64,000 nt of DNA from positions 372,001 through 436,000 of the forward strand of contig CALYLX010000139.1 in assembly GCA_944990035.1 (NCBI GenBank). The letters run 5' to 3'. This stretch comes from Clitopilus passeckerianus (lineage: Eukaryota > Basidiomycota > Agaricomycetes > Agaricales > Entolomataceae). Position numbers and translations under genes: made by a program. The notes beneath the pieces are model-generated. The model did no database searches and was not told the DNA's origin. It saw only the letters and a program-made list of their open reading frames with translations. Within the stretch, counting starts at the first letter, position 1; every line of letters starts with the position of its first letter. This document shows positions 11,938-23,514 of this stretch, in pieces.

Positions 11938-12359
11938 ATGCAGACCCTATCATCCCCCGGCACCAGCAATGTCGGGAGCGGTGGAAGCTTAGAGCCCGGC
12001 CGTCAGAACGCAAGGGATGCGTTAAATTACCTAGATGCCGTCAAGGTGCAGTTTCAAGAGAGGCCAGCGGTGTACAATGAGTTTCTGGATATCATGAAGG
12101 ACTTCCACACCTCCTCGTACGTGACTTCTCTCTCAAAAATCGACCCTCTGAACCTGAAGTAATACATAGCCTCGACACCATCGGATGCATGCAACGCGTC
12201 TCGCGCCTTTTTCATGGCCATCCACTGCTCATTGAAGGCTTCAACACGTTTTTACCTGCTGATTACGGGATCCATATATCTCAAGACCCCCACGACTCCA
12301 ACACTATCACACTCGTCGCACCTTCCGGAACGACCACTCTAGATACGACGCCCGCCTAG
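11938..12359 (+). CDS. Stand-alone SIN3-type PAH domain protein (122 aa)
   Basis: A single paired amphipathic helix domain resembling PAH1/PAH2 of the SIN3 corepressor, which binds short helices of transcription repressors. Exon 1 (11938-12116) encodes [19 protein letters not shown] and [12 protein letters not shown]; intron 12117-12169 (53 nt, GTACGT...CATAG) joins to exon 2 with [20 protein letters not shown] and [18 protein letters not shown], ending at TAG 12357-12359. The frame closes at 369 nt. Full SIN3 is over 1000 aa with several PAHs and an HDAC-interacting region; none follows here, so this is either a captured fragment or a small competitor of SIN3. It directly follows repeat copy 2. 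An expressed protein is likely but unproven. Confidence 0.75.
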
Positions 12360-13031
12360 GCAGACATTCCCGGATCCCATGCGGCGAAACCAACTTACCC
12401 CGGACCTGTCGGAAGGAATAAAGTTAGGAAGGCTCTCGATCAAGATTACGAGGGGAACGGGGAGAAGGGTGTGCTTGGGAAGAGGAACCGGGCATCATCC
12501 AGAGTTTTTATATCTGTAGCGGTTCTTTATATAACGTGCTTCTTTTGAAACACACAACTACGATGAATACAAACACTCACTCTATACCAAGTGCCCGGTA
12601 CCAAGCCGGATACATGCTCAATACAGCATTGGGAGCCTGAGTATATCCCAGTAAAACGGGTCCCTGTTGTCGTGCTCATCAGGTACAAAGAGCAGAGGCT
12701 GCCCGTAATGTATACTGGAAGAAATTTGCCTCGTTATTGCTCCATTGTGGAGCCACGAGCGGGAAGACACCTCCTGTGCGGCCAATGCGGCGCAGCTAAT
12801 CTGATCATTCGGTGCATTGCAGGGCCAGCAGCTCAGTGAATCAGCCTTTCTCCGAGCCTCATCAGGGTTTCTTTGTGTATTAAGATGCAGAGGCCCTAGC
12901 AAGGTCTCTTCCTTCAAGTTGGAAGCTCACTGCTGCGAACGACTCATAGGTTTGGGGTGAGGAATCACACGAACAGGACCGAATGCGTCGAAAGCGTAAA
13001 TTTCTGCGCAAAACATGAAAAACTCTGCAGA
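12360..13031. other. Gene-free stretch between PAH gene and REX1
   Basis: Short open frames are present on both strands (for example 12591-12839 +), but none has recognisable content or splice support. The downstream part overlaps the presumed 3' UTR of the minus-strand exonuclease. Confidence 0.5.
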
Positions 13032-15446
13032 TTATTGCTTGACGCCCAAAAACATCAAACCCCTCTTCGCCAGCTCCACCTCCGTCTCCAGCTCCCTCGC
13101 ATCCTGCGCCGTCCATCTAACCTCCTTCCCATCCTTCCCACTAGTGGCGGCGATCTGCTCCGGACTCATACCGCTCCTGACCAAACTCTCAAACGCGTTC
13201 TTCCTCTGGTTGAGCGCCGACATGGCTCGAGGGTCAGAGTGGCCCGTGAAGATGATGAACGCAGTCTTGGGAGGAAGTGAAGCGTGGATTGCTTTGAGGT
13301 GCGAATTCAAATTCGTCATCGTCGTCGCAAACTCTTCCGGATCCGGCGCAGCAGCAGCAGCAGCACTCCCAGCTGTTTGTGGCGGGGGAGCGTCCGATCC
13401 CTGCCTAGGCGTCGTCCACCCCGACACATCTGCCAACCTCATCAACCTCCCAAAGACGAAATGGTGACTCTGCACCGTATCAGCCACACCCTTCACAACC
13501 TCCTCATCACTCGTACACGCCACCGCGCTGGTGGCTTTACTCCCATGCATCGCAGAAGGGTTCCCGAAATCAACAACCGCACTTCGTATGCTCCCTTTAT
13601 CACCAGCTGCGCCAGCAGCTCTCCTCGTAGCCCTCCCCATCCGCTCGAACAAGCTCTCCACGTCGTTCTTAAACTCCCCCCATCCAGGCGGGTTCTCCAT
13701 CTTCTTCTGGAGAAGCTCCACACATGCCCGTGCGTCCTCCTCGGGGTCATGTCCGCCCTCGCCACGCATCTGGATTTCCCGGTTACACCACTTCTTGGTG
13801 AGCCATGCAAGCCCGGGTTTTAAGGGCCGCCCGCGTGGGTGGTGGAAGAGCAGAGCAGTGTCGATGCAGTAGGGGTGACAGATTTTGAGAGCGCGTAGGT
13901 CGGATTCCAGGGAATGACCTAGGAGGATTGGAGTTGGAGGGGTTGGGGTTGGGGTTGGGGTTTGTTGGTCGGGAGCGGAGGAGGTAGATGAGGTGCGGAA
14001 AGGGTTCGCTGGAGGAGGGGAGGGCGAGAGGAGCGACATTATATGTTTTTGGACTTCGGCATGGGTGGTTGTTACGGATGCGAGAGCTTCTGGGGTGATT
14101 CCAGACCATCGTGTAAGGTAGTCCACGATTGGTTTAGCAGGTCTAACGAGCTGGTCGTAAACGACGTTTCCAGAGTAGAAGTCGATCACTGAGACTCTAG
14201 CTAGTTCTTTTCCGTCTTCTGTGAGGCACTAAAATGGCTGTCAGTCATATTTTGTGCTGGACCTCTGATGGACCTACCATTTCACAATCAATGGCGTACA
14301 CCTTCTGCCGTATCCCTCCCTCCTTCCCTTCGTTCTCGGTATTCGGCTCTGGGGTCTCCACCCAACCCTCAGACTTCTGGAAGACGTCCGCCATATACGA
14401 AGGTACAGGATAATCGTTTTCAACCATTTGTTCGACAGTCAACATGTACTGCTTCGGGTCTTTCGAATTGGTCGTCGATTCTGCTATTTCCGAGATCACA
14501 TCAGTTCCTGTCTGACACCCTCGTGAAAGTAGAGTAGAATGAAACTCACAAGCTAACCTTTTGGCGATCCTTCTCTTCTTCTCCTCGCCACTAATTGGCG
14601 TCTGGAAAAACGCACTGAGCACGCTATGCATCCTAGTAGCGTCTCCAGGTGCACGTGTAGGGCAAGCATGACTGAAAGTGGCTGCGATAAAAGGTACATT
14701 GGGCTGTGGCCCAGCTTCAGCTGTGCGTGGGAGCAGAGGAATGGAGATGGGGATGTTGGGGTTAACAGTTGGTGAAGTCGGGAGTGGGGGTAGGGAGAGA
14801 ACGGGGGGCGTTAAACCTGGGACAAGGATTGCAACGACGCGCTCTATAAGATTGGCGTTCTAATACAGGCATGATGGTGATCAGTTTTAGTTGCTTGAGT
14901 AGGAGATAATGAATAAGGAGACCTACATCTATACGGAGCCAGTTCGGAGGAGGAGCATCTGCAATGATGTGCAGGATAAGATCCCGAATGTCCTGTTGAA
15001 TTGAATCGTTAAGCAGTTGGACTGGCATAACTAGAAAGGCCATACCTCGATGCCAATAGCATGATTCCTCTTGACAATCTCCGCATTATTATACATGAAC
15101 CGAGGTTGAGCAGCCTATCCGTGGGGTAGGTTGTAAGCCAGCAATAGCAGCGTAGAAGAAGAGAACACACACAGCTTCAATCTTCTTCGCCTTTTTCTGT
15201 TTTCTCTTCTGGGCTTTCGTTATAGCCGCCGTCGTACTTGGACCGGAGATGAATGTTTCTTGGGCCGTCGGCACTCTTTGTACACCTATCTCCAAGGTCT
15301 GCTTTTTCTTCTTCTCGACAACAGTCCAACCTCCATCATCGTTCGAAGCAGAATCGCTAGGCATGCTCGTACTGTTGCTAGTAATTTTCGCCTTCTTCAC
15401 CTGAAGAGTATCTTCGGAAGGTGGTGAGAGATGCTGCCTCTTCATA
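13032..15446 (-). CDS. REX1/Rnh70-type RNA exonuclease (DEDDh)
   Basis: 3'-5' RNA exonuclease of the REXO1/Rnh70 group, acting in 5S rRNA, tRNA and rRNA 3' trimming in the nucleus (family knowledge). All exonuclease motifs are visible: ExoI YAIDCEM, ExoII LLGHSLESDLRALKI, ExoIII HDPEEDARACVEL with the His four residues before Asp. The N-terminus is Lys-rich (KKKKQTLEIG, KAQKRKQKKAKK), suiting nuclear import, followed by the family segment AAQPRFMYNNAEIVKRNHAI and TFSHACPTRAPGD. The start is ATG at 15446 (MKRQHLSPPSED) and the stop TAA at 13032-13034. At least five introns, for example near 15108-15170, 14860-14930 and 14190-14275. A Pro/Thr-rich insertion (PTPTPTPPTP) sits inside the catalytic domain. 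A shorter Rex3 homologue is less likely given the long N-terminus. Confidence 0.88.
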
Positions 15447-15710
15447 GTCAATCTCTGCAGCTCTTCACTGTTTCAATCTTGTCGGTGAAGTTATAAGGAT
15501 GGGCGAGCTTGTGCTTCAGTTCATGGTTGTAGGAGCCAAGGTCTGTATTCGTGGCTGTGCAAAAATAACATTGAGGATAAGCTTGAGGCGTTAGCGCCTT
15601 CAGCGCTTAGTTCCAGTCGACAAAGCCCTGGAAGAAAGCAAACTAATGCCCAGGAAACGAAGGAAAAAACCCATATCATTTTGGAACGGAACGAGCAGCC
15701 ACATGGCGAA

Positions 15711-18264
15711 TTACAAAACATAAATAAAATCTTCATTCTTCAAATCCGTCAAATCGAAAAACGCCTGATCATTCTCCGCAACGCCCTCGCGACCTTTCTC
15801 GGCCCTACTATGCTTCTCCAGCGATATATCCACCAGGTCAGCTTTCTTGCCAAGGCTGATACGAGTTTTTTTGTGTTGGTGGTTTCGGAATGTCAAATAA
15901 GCAGCGGTAACCCTGCAAAGCATATTCAGGTCAATAAGAAGTCAAGACTTCGAACTTGAGAGGAAGCGCACAGGGTAAGAACGGAGAGGGCAATCCAGCA
16001 TATCAAACTAGAGATTAGGCCATTGCGGTAGTACGGCTTGTCTTCGGTTTTGTATAGCAGAGGACCAACAATCTATTGAATGAAATGTCGGGATCCGTCT
16101 GAAACGGCCGGAAAGAGACGAAACTTACGTTCCCCGCACATTGAGCAACAAAAACAAGACCAGTAGTACAAAGCTTCTTGGTATGGCCGGCCGTATTTTG
16201 GGAGCTCCAGGTGTAGAGCATAGGTTCTACTCGATCATCAGGGGTAGGTTCAACTCCGTCGAATGGAATGACTTACGCAAAGCTGTGAAGAAGGACAACT
16301 AACAGAGGGAAGGATGATAAGTAACGATCTTGCTTCGCAGCTAGGGGAACAAGAACGTACCACATAATAACACCCTAGCAACGTATTTCTCTCCTCCGTG
16401 CCTCTTCCTACATTCAACAACGCAGCAGCTCCAGCAATGGGCGGAAGGCTCAGTGCAAACACCACAGGCCACTTGAGCTTGATTTTCGTCGAGACAAAGG
16501 CGGAGGTAATGGTGATGATGACTTGGAACGCCGCGAATGGGATGTTGAAGAGGATGGAGTGGAATTGGTTGAAACCAAAGCCTTCTGTAAACCGACGTGA
16601 GTCAGGGTGAGAATGGGGGTGGATTCGGGGAAGGCAGAATACTAACGAATGATGAGAGGTCCAAAGGTACCGATCCCACCGCTTGGGACACTAGAATGAA
16701 ACGACAGAGGGTTCAGTCAGAGGTGAGGCTCGGGAAATGAGGAGTAACGCACGCGCAGACGAAGAGAAGGAGGCACCAGAGATACGTCTTTGGGTCGATC
16801 AAGAGTTCCCAGACCTGCTCCCATTTCCAGACCTTTGATTCTGTCCCCTGGATGATTTCGTTATTCAGGCCAGTCAAAGAGAGCACGACGACCAAAGGTA
16901 CTGAACCTTACCTGGTTATTTGCACGAAGTCTTTCCAGAGCAACAACCTTCTCCTCTTTCTTCAGAAACTTGGCTTTCGTCGGAGAATCCGGAAGAATAA
17001 GCCTTTGGTGGATAAATGAAATCATTCTTCCAATTAATCGGGTGAGAATGGAGGATACTTACAAGACGGCAGGGGAGCAGACGATGGTCAGCAGCCCGAT
17101 GAAGAGGAAGATAACCTGTCAAGCGGGTAGCGTGAGCAGTGAATGGGGCGAAGCCTTCAAAAGCTGCGAGTACTTGCCTGGTAAGGATGGAGAGATCCTT
17201 TGATGTGACCTAAGCCCCAGGCGAGAAGGGATCCGACCTGGACGATGTTAAGTATTGCAGGAATAGTAACCAGACGCAGAAGTACGCACCATTCCGGTAA
17301 CCCCATTCATAGCGTACCATAACGATAAACGCATGGTTTGTTCCCGACGGCGCCACCACTGTACGGCGAGAGTCAGACCTGAGGGAGAACTCAACATTAC
17401 TAATAGTCGTGCTCACCATCTGAGTAATAGTGATGAACGCAGGAGCTAGGGGAAGCACCAAGCGAACATGAGAGATCGATAGAGTCGCCTGGAATGACTA
17501 GAACTCACCGACAGTAGCCTCAAATATTCCTAGGAAGAACCTCGAAGCGATTAGACCGCTGAAGTTCTTCGCTGCGGACATGGAGGAGACCACAATGCCC
17601 CAGATCAGAACATGGACAAATACTGTGAAGTGGGTCAAATAAGGAATAGCTTCGGTATGGTCGAAATGTGTACTGACAATACTTCGCAACGGGAAGCTTG
17701 ACAAGCAAGTACGACGAGATGGGTTGCCAAACGAGCTGAGCGACATAAACAATGCTGCTCAACCAGCTGTACTGGGAGCCAACCAGACCTAATCGGACGA
17801 GCCTCAGTTTACAATACACCATTTTACTGAGCACTGGACGAACCTGTCTCTTCGATAATCCCAAACACGGAAGTATACGAGAGCGATGATCTAGCGGCGG
17901 GAGATGTAAGCTCAATGTCTAGTTATCTTGTTAAAATCACGTACTTATCCAGCTGCTGCAAGAAATACACCATAAGCATGACAGGCATGACCCATCTGTC
18001 AATCTTCCTCAACACCATCCTATCGTCCTCTTCACTAATCTCTCTTGCACCCGCAACGCCTGACTCTTCGTCGACTTCGTTAAGCACTTCAAGCGCAGCA
18101 TCACCTCTTTCCTTCATCTCGAGCCCAGGACGCTTCGTTGTACCCTTCAGCGCGGTATCGGAGAAGGTGCTTTCCGCATCCTTCATGACGGAAGATGAGA
18201 TAGAGGCGCGTTGCGGGTGGGTTGAACCAGGGGGAAGTTGCGACTGAGCTGGTCCCGATACCAT
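15711..18264 (-). CDS. MFS transporter, allantoate permease (Dal5/ACS) family
   Basis: Plasma-membrane anion:cation symporter for small organic acids such as allantoate, nicotinate or pantothenate; the substrate cannot be read from sequence. Start ATG at 18264 gives a hydrophilic N-tail of about 90 aa, then TM1 with DRWVMPVMLMVYFLQQLDK, TM2-4 (SSIVYVAQLVWQPISSYLLV, VHVLIWGIVVSSMSAA, RFFLGIFEATV), a central loop (ESKVWKWEQVWELLIDPKTY), then the C-terminal helices (WPVVFALSLPPIAGAAALLN and others) and a charged tail ending NEDFIYVL, stop TAA 15711-15713. About ten short introns interrupt it. It is transcribed away from the oxidoreductase gene at 18736 across a 471-bp intergenic region, so shared regulation is possible. 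Family placement is firm; the exon edges are approximate. Confidence 0.85.
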
Positions 18265-18735
18265 TTTACCGGTTGACAGTTCTTCTCTGGAGTATCCTCG
18301 TATTATACCGACTTCGAAACGCCCATCCCATTCAAAGCGGGCGCCGCATTCCGAAGCACTGTTAACCCTGTTTCCCCAGATGTTCTATCATGACGAAGGG
18401 CGCGTGACATTCCTCCGTATCAGCAGGTCAGTTCACATGCCTGTAAATCATCATTAGGAGAAGATTAGCGCCAGGGATAAATGGTACATGCCAGTGTAAA
18501 GGAGGGTGCAGGAAGGAAGACTCCTATTGGTCAAGGGAAGAAATTACCCGATGCTCGCCCTTGGAGAAGTGTCGGAATTTGCAAGGTCCGACGGTCCGCC
18601 GCCAAAACAGTGACCCTCCCCTAAGTACCACCTCCCTAAGTATACCATAATGAGCGAAAGAAGGAAGCGCAGATATCAGTCCACTGACCATTTAATTATC
18701 CTCTACGCCCTCATACCAACCCAACAGTTCAAGCC
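18265..18735. promoter_or_regulatory. Divergent intergenic region, transporter/oxidoreductase
   Basis: 471 bp between two start codons pointing away from each other; no open frame. Core promoter elements are not obvious. The layout alone suggests a shared control region. Confidence 0.45.
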
Positions 18736-20353
18736 ATGGCAGAACCCCAAGCTCCCGCCTTCAAAAGCGAGAGAATCGCAATCGTAGGCACCGGGTCCAG
18801 AGCAGCGATGTTCATTCGTGGAATCGTCGCCCGTTCCTCTCAACCCTCTTCCTCTCCGAGAGTCGTCGCATTCTGCGAACCCAACTCCGTCCGCGCGGCA
18901 TACTACAACTCCCTCATCACCTCCCTCGCCTCTGAGGGCCCCCAGCCCTCTTCGCAAACCCCTCAAGTCCCAGTGTACACTCCCGATTCCTTCAAGGAGA
19001 TGTTGGAAAAGGAAGAGGTAGACACCGTAGTGGTGTGTTGCGTTGACAGCGAGCACGACAGGTATATCGTCAAGGCATTGGAGTTTGGAGGTGCGAGGGC
19101 GAAGACAGGAGGGAAGAAAGTGAGGGTCATAACTGAGAAGCCGATGACGACGGATGTGGATAAGTGTAGGCGAATCCTGGAGGCGTGTAGGGAAACGGGT
19201 TTGGGAGTTGAGGTGACCTTCAACTATAGGTATAACCCCGTTCACGAGCTCGTGAGGCGGACCATCGCAAATGGTGAAATTGGAGAAGGTATGCCGGAGT
19301 CCGATCCATTCCCTCTGGGTGCACAGACTGATGTCGAATCTTTTCAGTCATCTCAGTCCACTTCGAATGGCTCCTCGACACCGTCCACGGTGCAGACTAC
19401 TTCCGAAGGTGGCACAGGCAGAAATCCTCCTCGGGAGGTCTGATGGTCCACAAATCCGGACACCACTTCGATCTCGTCAATTGGTGGATCGCCGCTCACC
19501 CAGTTACTGTTGCGGGTTTAGGGAAGTTGGGATTCTATGGAAGAGAGAATGGGGAGAGGAACGGGTGGGGAAAGGGAAGAAAGTGGGAGAGGGCGAGGGG
19601 TGTAGACGGGGCAAAGGAAGACCGATGGAATGTCGATTTGGACGGGAAGGATGGAGATGGAGATACGTTGAAGAAGCTGTACGGCGATGCAGAAGAGGAG
19701 GACGGGTATTACAGGGACCAGAACGTGCGTTTTCATTTTTCGGTACGAGGATCGACGCTCATTTACTACCAGGTCTTCGGTTCTGGAATCGAAATCGAAG
19801 ATGACATGAGCGTGCTAGTCAAGTACAATACTGGTGCAACACTGACCTACCACCTGGTTCGGCCTAATCTCCATCTTAGCTTGCGTTATGCCTAATCGTC
19901 TTTTAGACAGCGTACTCCCCATGGGAAGGCTACCGTGTCATGTTCAACGGTTCTCTTGGCCGGCTCGAACTCGAGGTAGTCGAATCCACCCATCGGGATC
20001 CACCCTCCACCTCTAAATCGGATTCGATGGACGGCCTTATCCACGGCAACCAAGCCCTCCCCAACGCAGGCGGCGCGTCCGTGACCCTTCAGAAACTATG
20101 GGAGAAACCAGTCAAGCTGCCCATAATCGTCGAACACGCTGCACATGGAGGCGGGGACGTGAGAATGTTGAACGCGTTGTTTGGGCCCATTGACACCAGC
20201 AAGCATCCTGAGAATGTGCAAACTGGAGACGCGGAGAAGCAGAGTGCGAACGAGAGAGATGGTGCGATGGCGTTGGCGGTCGGGCTCATGGCAAATGAGA
20301 GTTTCAAAACCGGCAGATTCGTTCACTTGGATAACTTAGGTTTGCCCTTGTAA
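18736..20353 (+). CDS. Gfo/Idh/MocA family oxidoreductase
   Basis: NAD(P)-dependent sugar or inositol-type dehydrogenase by family; the real substrate is unknown. Exons 18736-19288, 19348-19724, 19773-19856 and 19907-20353 give 1461 nt, 486 aa. The Rossmann fold starts with RIAIVGTGSRAAMFIRGI; the cofactor/substrate motif VITEKPMT and the catalytic-region motif KSGHHFDLVNWW are present, as is NYRYNPVH. A hydrophilic Gly/Lys/Asp-rich insertion (about 19530-19715) follows the catalytic motif. The C-terminal part carries WEGYRVMFNGSLGRLE and HGGGDVRMLNALFG, typical of the large fungal subgroup in which the enzyme reads an acyl or glycosyl substrate. No signal peptide, so probably cytosolic. Confidence 0.88.
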
Positions 20354-20949
20354 TTGTTGTGTTCGTCGCCTATAAAGCTCGAAGAATTTAAATCGTTGCC
20401 TAAAGTCTACAACATCTTTTAAAAAGTCTTGTTCTGTTGTATTGCCGCGGGCATCTAGACTTGAATACGTCCAGATATGAAGTGTGTAACCCATGCTTGT
20501 GCGTGATATAAGTGCTGGCTGATTTGTGTTATCGTGGTGGTGGTGGTAAAGATTTAAGAATGGTGGCAGTGGCATTGCCCACGAAGTTGCGCCTCACCTC
20601 CAGCGAGGCGTTTTGGCCAAGGCAAACAGATCTATATCATTCACGGCTCGGTTCTGTCCTCAGGCCGCCCGTAATGGGAACCAGCAGCTTCGTTCCGCGT
20701 AAGCAGGTTGAATGCTACGAGAGGAAAGCCAGCGGACTTGGCAAACGTGATGTATGTAGTTCAAATGCGATTCTTCAATTCATCGTCATAAATTACTAAT
20801 AATCGATATAATCTGTTATGCGATAAAGTGGGGATGAATAAGTAAAATAGCAGAAGACAATGCTAATGAAACATGAAGCATGATTGAACATGAAAACTAA
20901 TGCAACAGACGAAGATGGCGGAAAGAAACAGCATCCATACGAACTAAAA
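20354..20949. other. Convergent 3' gap after oxidoreductase
   Basis: 596 bp between the oxidoreductase stop and the stop of the minus-strand gene at 20950. AT-richer, UTR-like, with short unconvincing frames only. Confidence 0.5.
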
Positions 20950-23387
20950 TTACATCTCATCCTCCGGGTCCCACCGCGAAATCTTCCCTAACGGGGCATA
21001 ATAATATTGCTTGTACTTCATCGTGGCGGCACGTTTCCCAGCTCGAGGCATCATCGACTTCACAAGTGTTGCTCGATCTTGATCGGGGTCCAGATCAGGC
21101 ACGTAGAACCATTGAGCCTCCAACGAACGATCGGAATCATCCTAGAAGCCGTGTATCAGCATCGCGTCTCTGGCCTTCATCATAGTCGGGGCACCAACCT
21201 TGAAACTACTCTCAATCTTCCCGAATATCCCAGTTCCTCTCGTCGCCTCGCCATTCTGCAGCACCCTATCAATGACCTCCATCCATTCCTCCTTGCTCTT
21301 CTGCTCCTTCAGAGAAGGCCGCGCCTGCATGACCGCATTGTAAAGCTTTGAAGCGGGGATAGAGGATGCTCTCGAGGTCGCGAGACCTTCAATGATCATT
21401 CCACATATCTCCGCATCCAGGGCCTCGTCTGGTGCTGGTAGAGGTGGGAGCTTGACTTTCTTAGGCGAAGGTGGCGGAGCTGGTCGTTTAGCCTTCTTCG
21501 AGCGGGAAGACGACGCTTGTGATTTCGACTTCGACGAGCCATTACTTGACTCTGCAGCGGCCGCAGTGGATTTCGGCTCTTTGGCTTTCTTCGCCTTCGG
21601 TTTGGGTAGCTCTTCCTCGCCCTCAGATTCGGGTGCCTCGCGCTGAACCTTCTTTCCCGCCTTCTTCCCCTTCCCCGTTGCTTCATCCGAACTAGCCTTC
21701 GCTTTTGCCTTCTTCTTCACCGGTCCGTCCTCATGCTCCTCGTCCTGCTTCCTTTTCTCCTTGCCCTTCCCTTTAGGATTAGCTTTCTGAGGTGGGCTAT
21801 CAGCGGGCGGAGATGACCGATCAAGTTTTGAGGAGGAGGCAGAAGATGCAGCTGTCGTATGGTGGTTCGTGATTGGACGCATGGGGTCGGCCGACCTGGA
21901 TGCCGCTCCATTTTTGGAAGTGGTGCCAACGGCAACAACATGAGGCAGGTCCATATGACCGGTATCGAGTTGCATATCAGTGGGTTCATCATCGACGGGA
22001 GTGGAGCTTCGAGTGAGAGGTGACATAGGGACATCATCGTCAAAGATGCTATGTTCGAAAGACGACTGGCTAGGAGAATCCTGAGTAGCTGCGGCGAGTG
22101 TCGGAGAAAGGGTGGGAGAAGATTTGGATGGCGCAGAGACCGTTGGAGCTGCGTCTGATAGGATCTTCCGCGTAAGATTTGATTCCGCATTGAGGTCCGG
22201 CTAAAATGAAAAATCAGTCAAAATACTTCAATCATAGTGCCTCAATAACTGACGATTTGGATAACGGCCTCCCTGCTGGGTACGGGCGCATTTTGAGCGG
22301 AAATGCTTTGAATGCCATCTTCCTGGGGTTCGTCGTCTTCCGGGTGACTGTAATCGATCGGTGCCATAACGGGAGAAGATGGAGGAAGAGATAGCGGAGA
22401 TGATGACCGCATGACGGGAGAGCTGGGTAGAGAATACAGAGACATAGGAGGAGAGGAGGGTGGCAGAGGTGAAGGGGGCCCTTGTGATTCCTCCCGATCC
22501 ACGCTCTCAGCATCACTCATCAGTGAAGGGAGGCTATCGCACCCATCGGAATGGGGTAGAACAGTTGAAACTGATTGCAAGAGCGGAGAGCTTGGTTGCT
22601 GCTCGGGTGCAGAACTGGCTGGTACGTGTGCAATAGGCTGGTTGACAGGGGTGACCGTGCGAGTAGTCGAGGGAGCGGGCTCGGAAGCTGGTCTCGACGG
22701 TAAAGGTGCGGTTTTTGGGATTTGTTGAGTAGGAGCAGAGTGACGGGTTCTCGTCATGCGAAGATCCGGTTTGAATGGAATGGGTTCAAACTGCCAGCGG
22801 CCTCGTTCCTCGGACATCTGGAAACCTGTTGCACGCATATCTGTATCCACAAAACTGAACCCTTCGTCCTCATCCTGAACTTGACTAGTTTCGTCGTCAG
22901 AGAATATCGACTCATCAGTCGACTCGGGGGCCGATGCGGACGAGTATGTTCGGGTCATTTGGAGATCGTGATTGAATGTAGACGGAGGTGTTTTGACACG
23001 GGGAAGAGTGTCAAATGGCAAATCTTCTGCCATAATCGATTTGAGACTGGGGAGGGCGACATTGGTATTTGGGAGTTTATTAAACGTATGTGCGGAGAAC
23101 CGGTCTAGCCTGGACATAGGTTCATCATAACTGGACCCGTAATGCCTTGACGGGTAATCATAGTCAATTTCTGGGCTCGAACGTATGTGGGCCTGGCTGA
23201 AGCTGCTTCGAGTCGAGAAAGGCGTCATTGGAGGAGACGAGGACGGGGGAGGCGACGATGAATAGCCTGAAAAAGCTCTCTGGTGGCCAGAAATGGTCAA
23301 CAGCGGTGGTAAGGAGACCATAGTGTGGTCCAGCCTTCGTCTGTGTGATAGTGGCGGTATGGAAAAGGGTGCTCGAGGACTGGACAT
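20950..23387 (-). CDS. Large conserved fungal protein of unknown function
   Basis: I do not recognise a named family. ATG at 23387 starts MSSPRAPFSIPPLSHRRR; the first ~480 residues are Ser/Pro-rich and probably disordered, followed by a long Lys/Ser stretch (KAKASSDEATGKGKKAGKK) that looks nuclear. The C-terminal ~150 residues are the only folded-looking part: EICGMIIEGLATSRASSIP, KSKEEWMEVIDRVLQNGEA, then EAQWFYVPDLDPDQDRATL and KYKQYYYAPLGKISRWDPED, ending at TAA 20950-20952. Intron 21142-21198 (57 nt) precedes the last exon; a second lies at about 22203-22252. The helical block plus Trp/Tyr-rich tail could be a small DNA- or chromatin-binding module, which is a guess. Two MCB-like sites lie 110-124 bp upstream. 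Confidence 0.75.
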
Positions 23388-23492
23388 GGCGGTCGGGGGT
23401 GATAAGACAGATGATCACGTGCGGAAAATACACGGACTTTGCGTCAACGTGGGTTTAGGCGGAGACGAAATAAATTGAAGTCCGCAGTCATC

Positions 23493-23514
23493 AGACACGC
23501 GTCATACGCGTCTG
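23493..23514. promoter_or_regulatory. Two ACGCGT (MluI cell-cycle box) sites in an imperfect palindrome
   Basis: The run CAGACACGCGTCATACGCGT contains ACGCGT at 23497-23502 and 23506-23511, three bases apart. ACGCGT is the known MBF (Mbp1/Swi6) site of G1/S genes in fungi. It lies 110-124 bp upstream of the minus-strand ATG at 23387, a suitable promoter distance. TTTTGGCGG, a partial E2F-like motif, follows at about 23529. Confidence 0.5.

Noticed and set aside
13015..13872. Plus-strand open frames of 105-180 aa
   Set aside because: They lie antisense to the RNA exonuclease, whose catalytic motifs are unmistakable on the minus strand.
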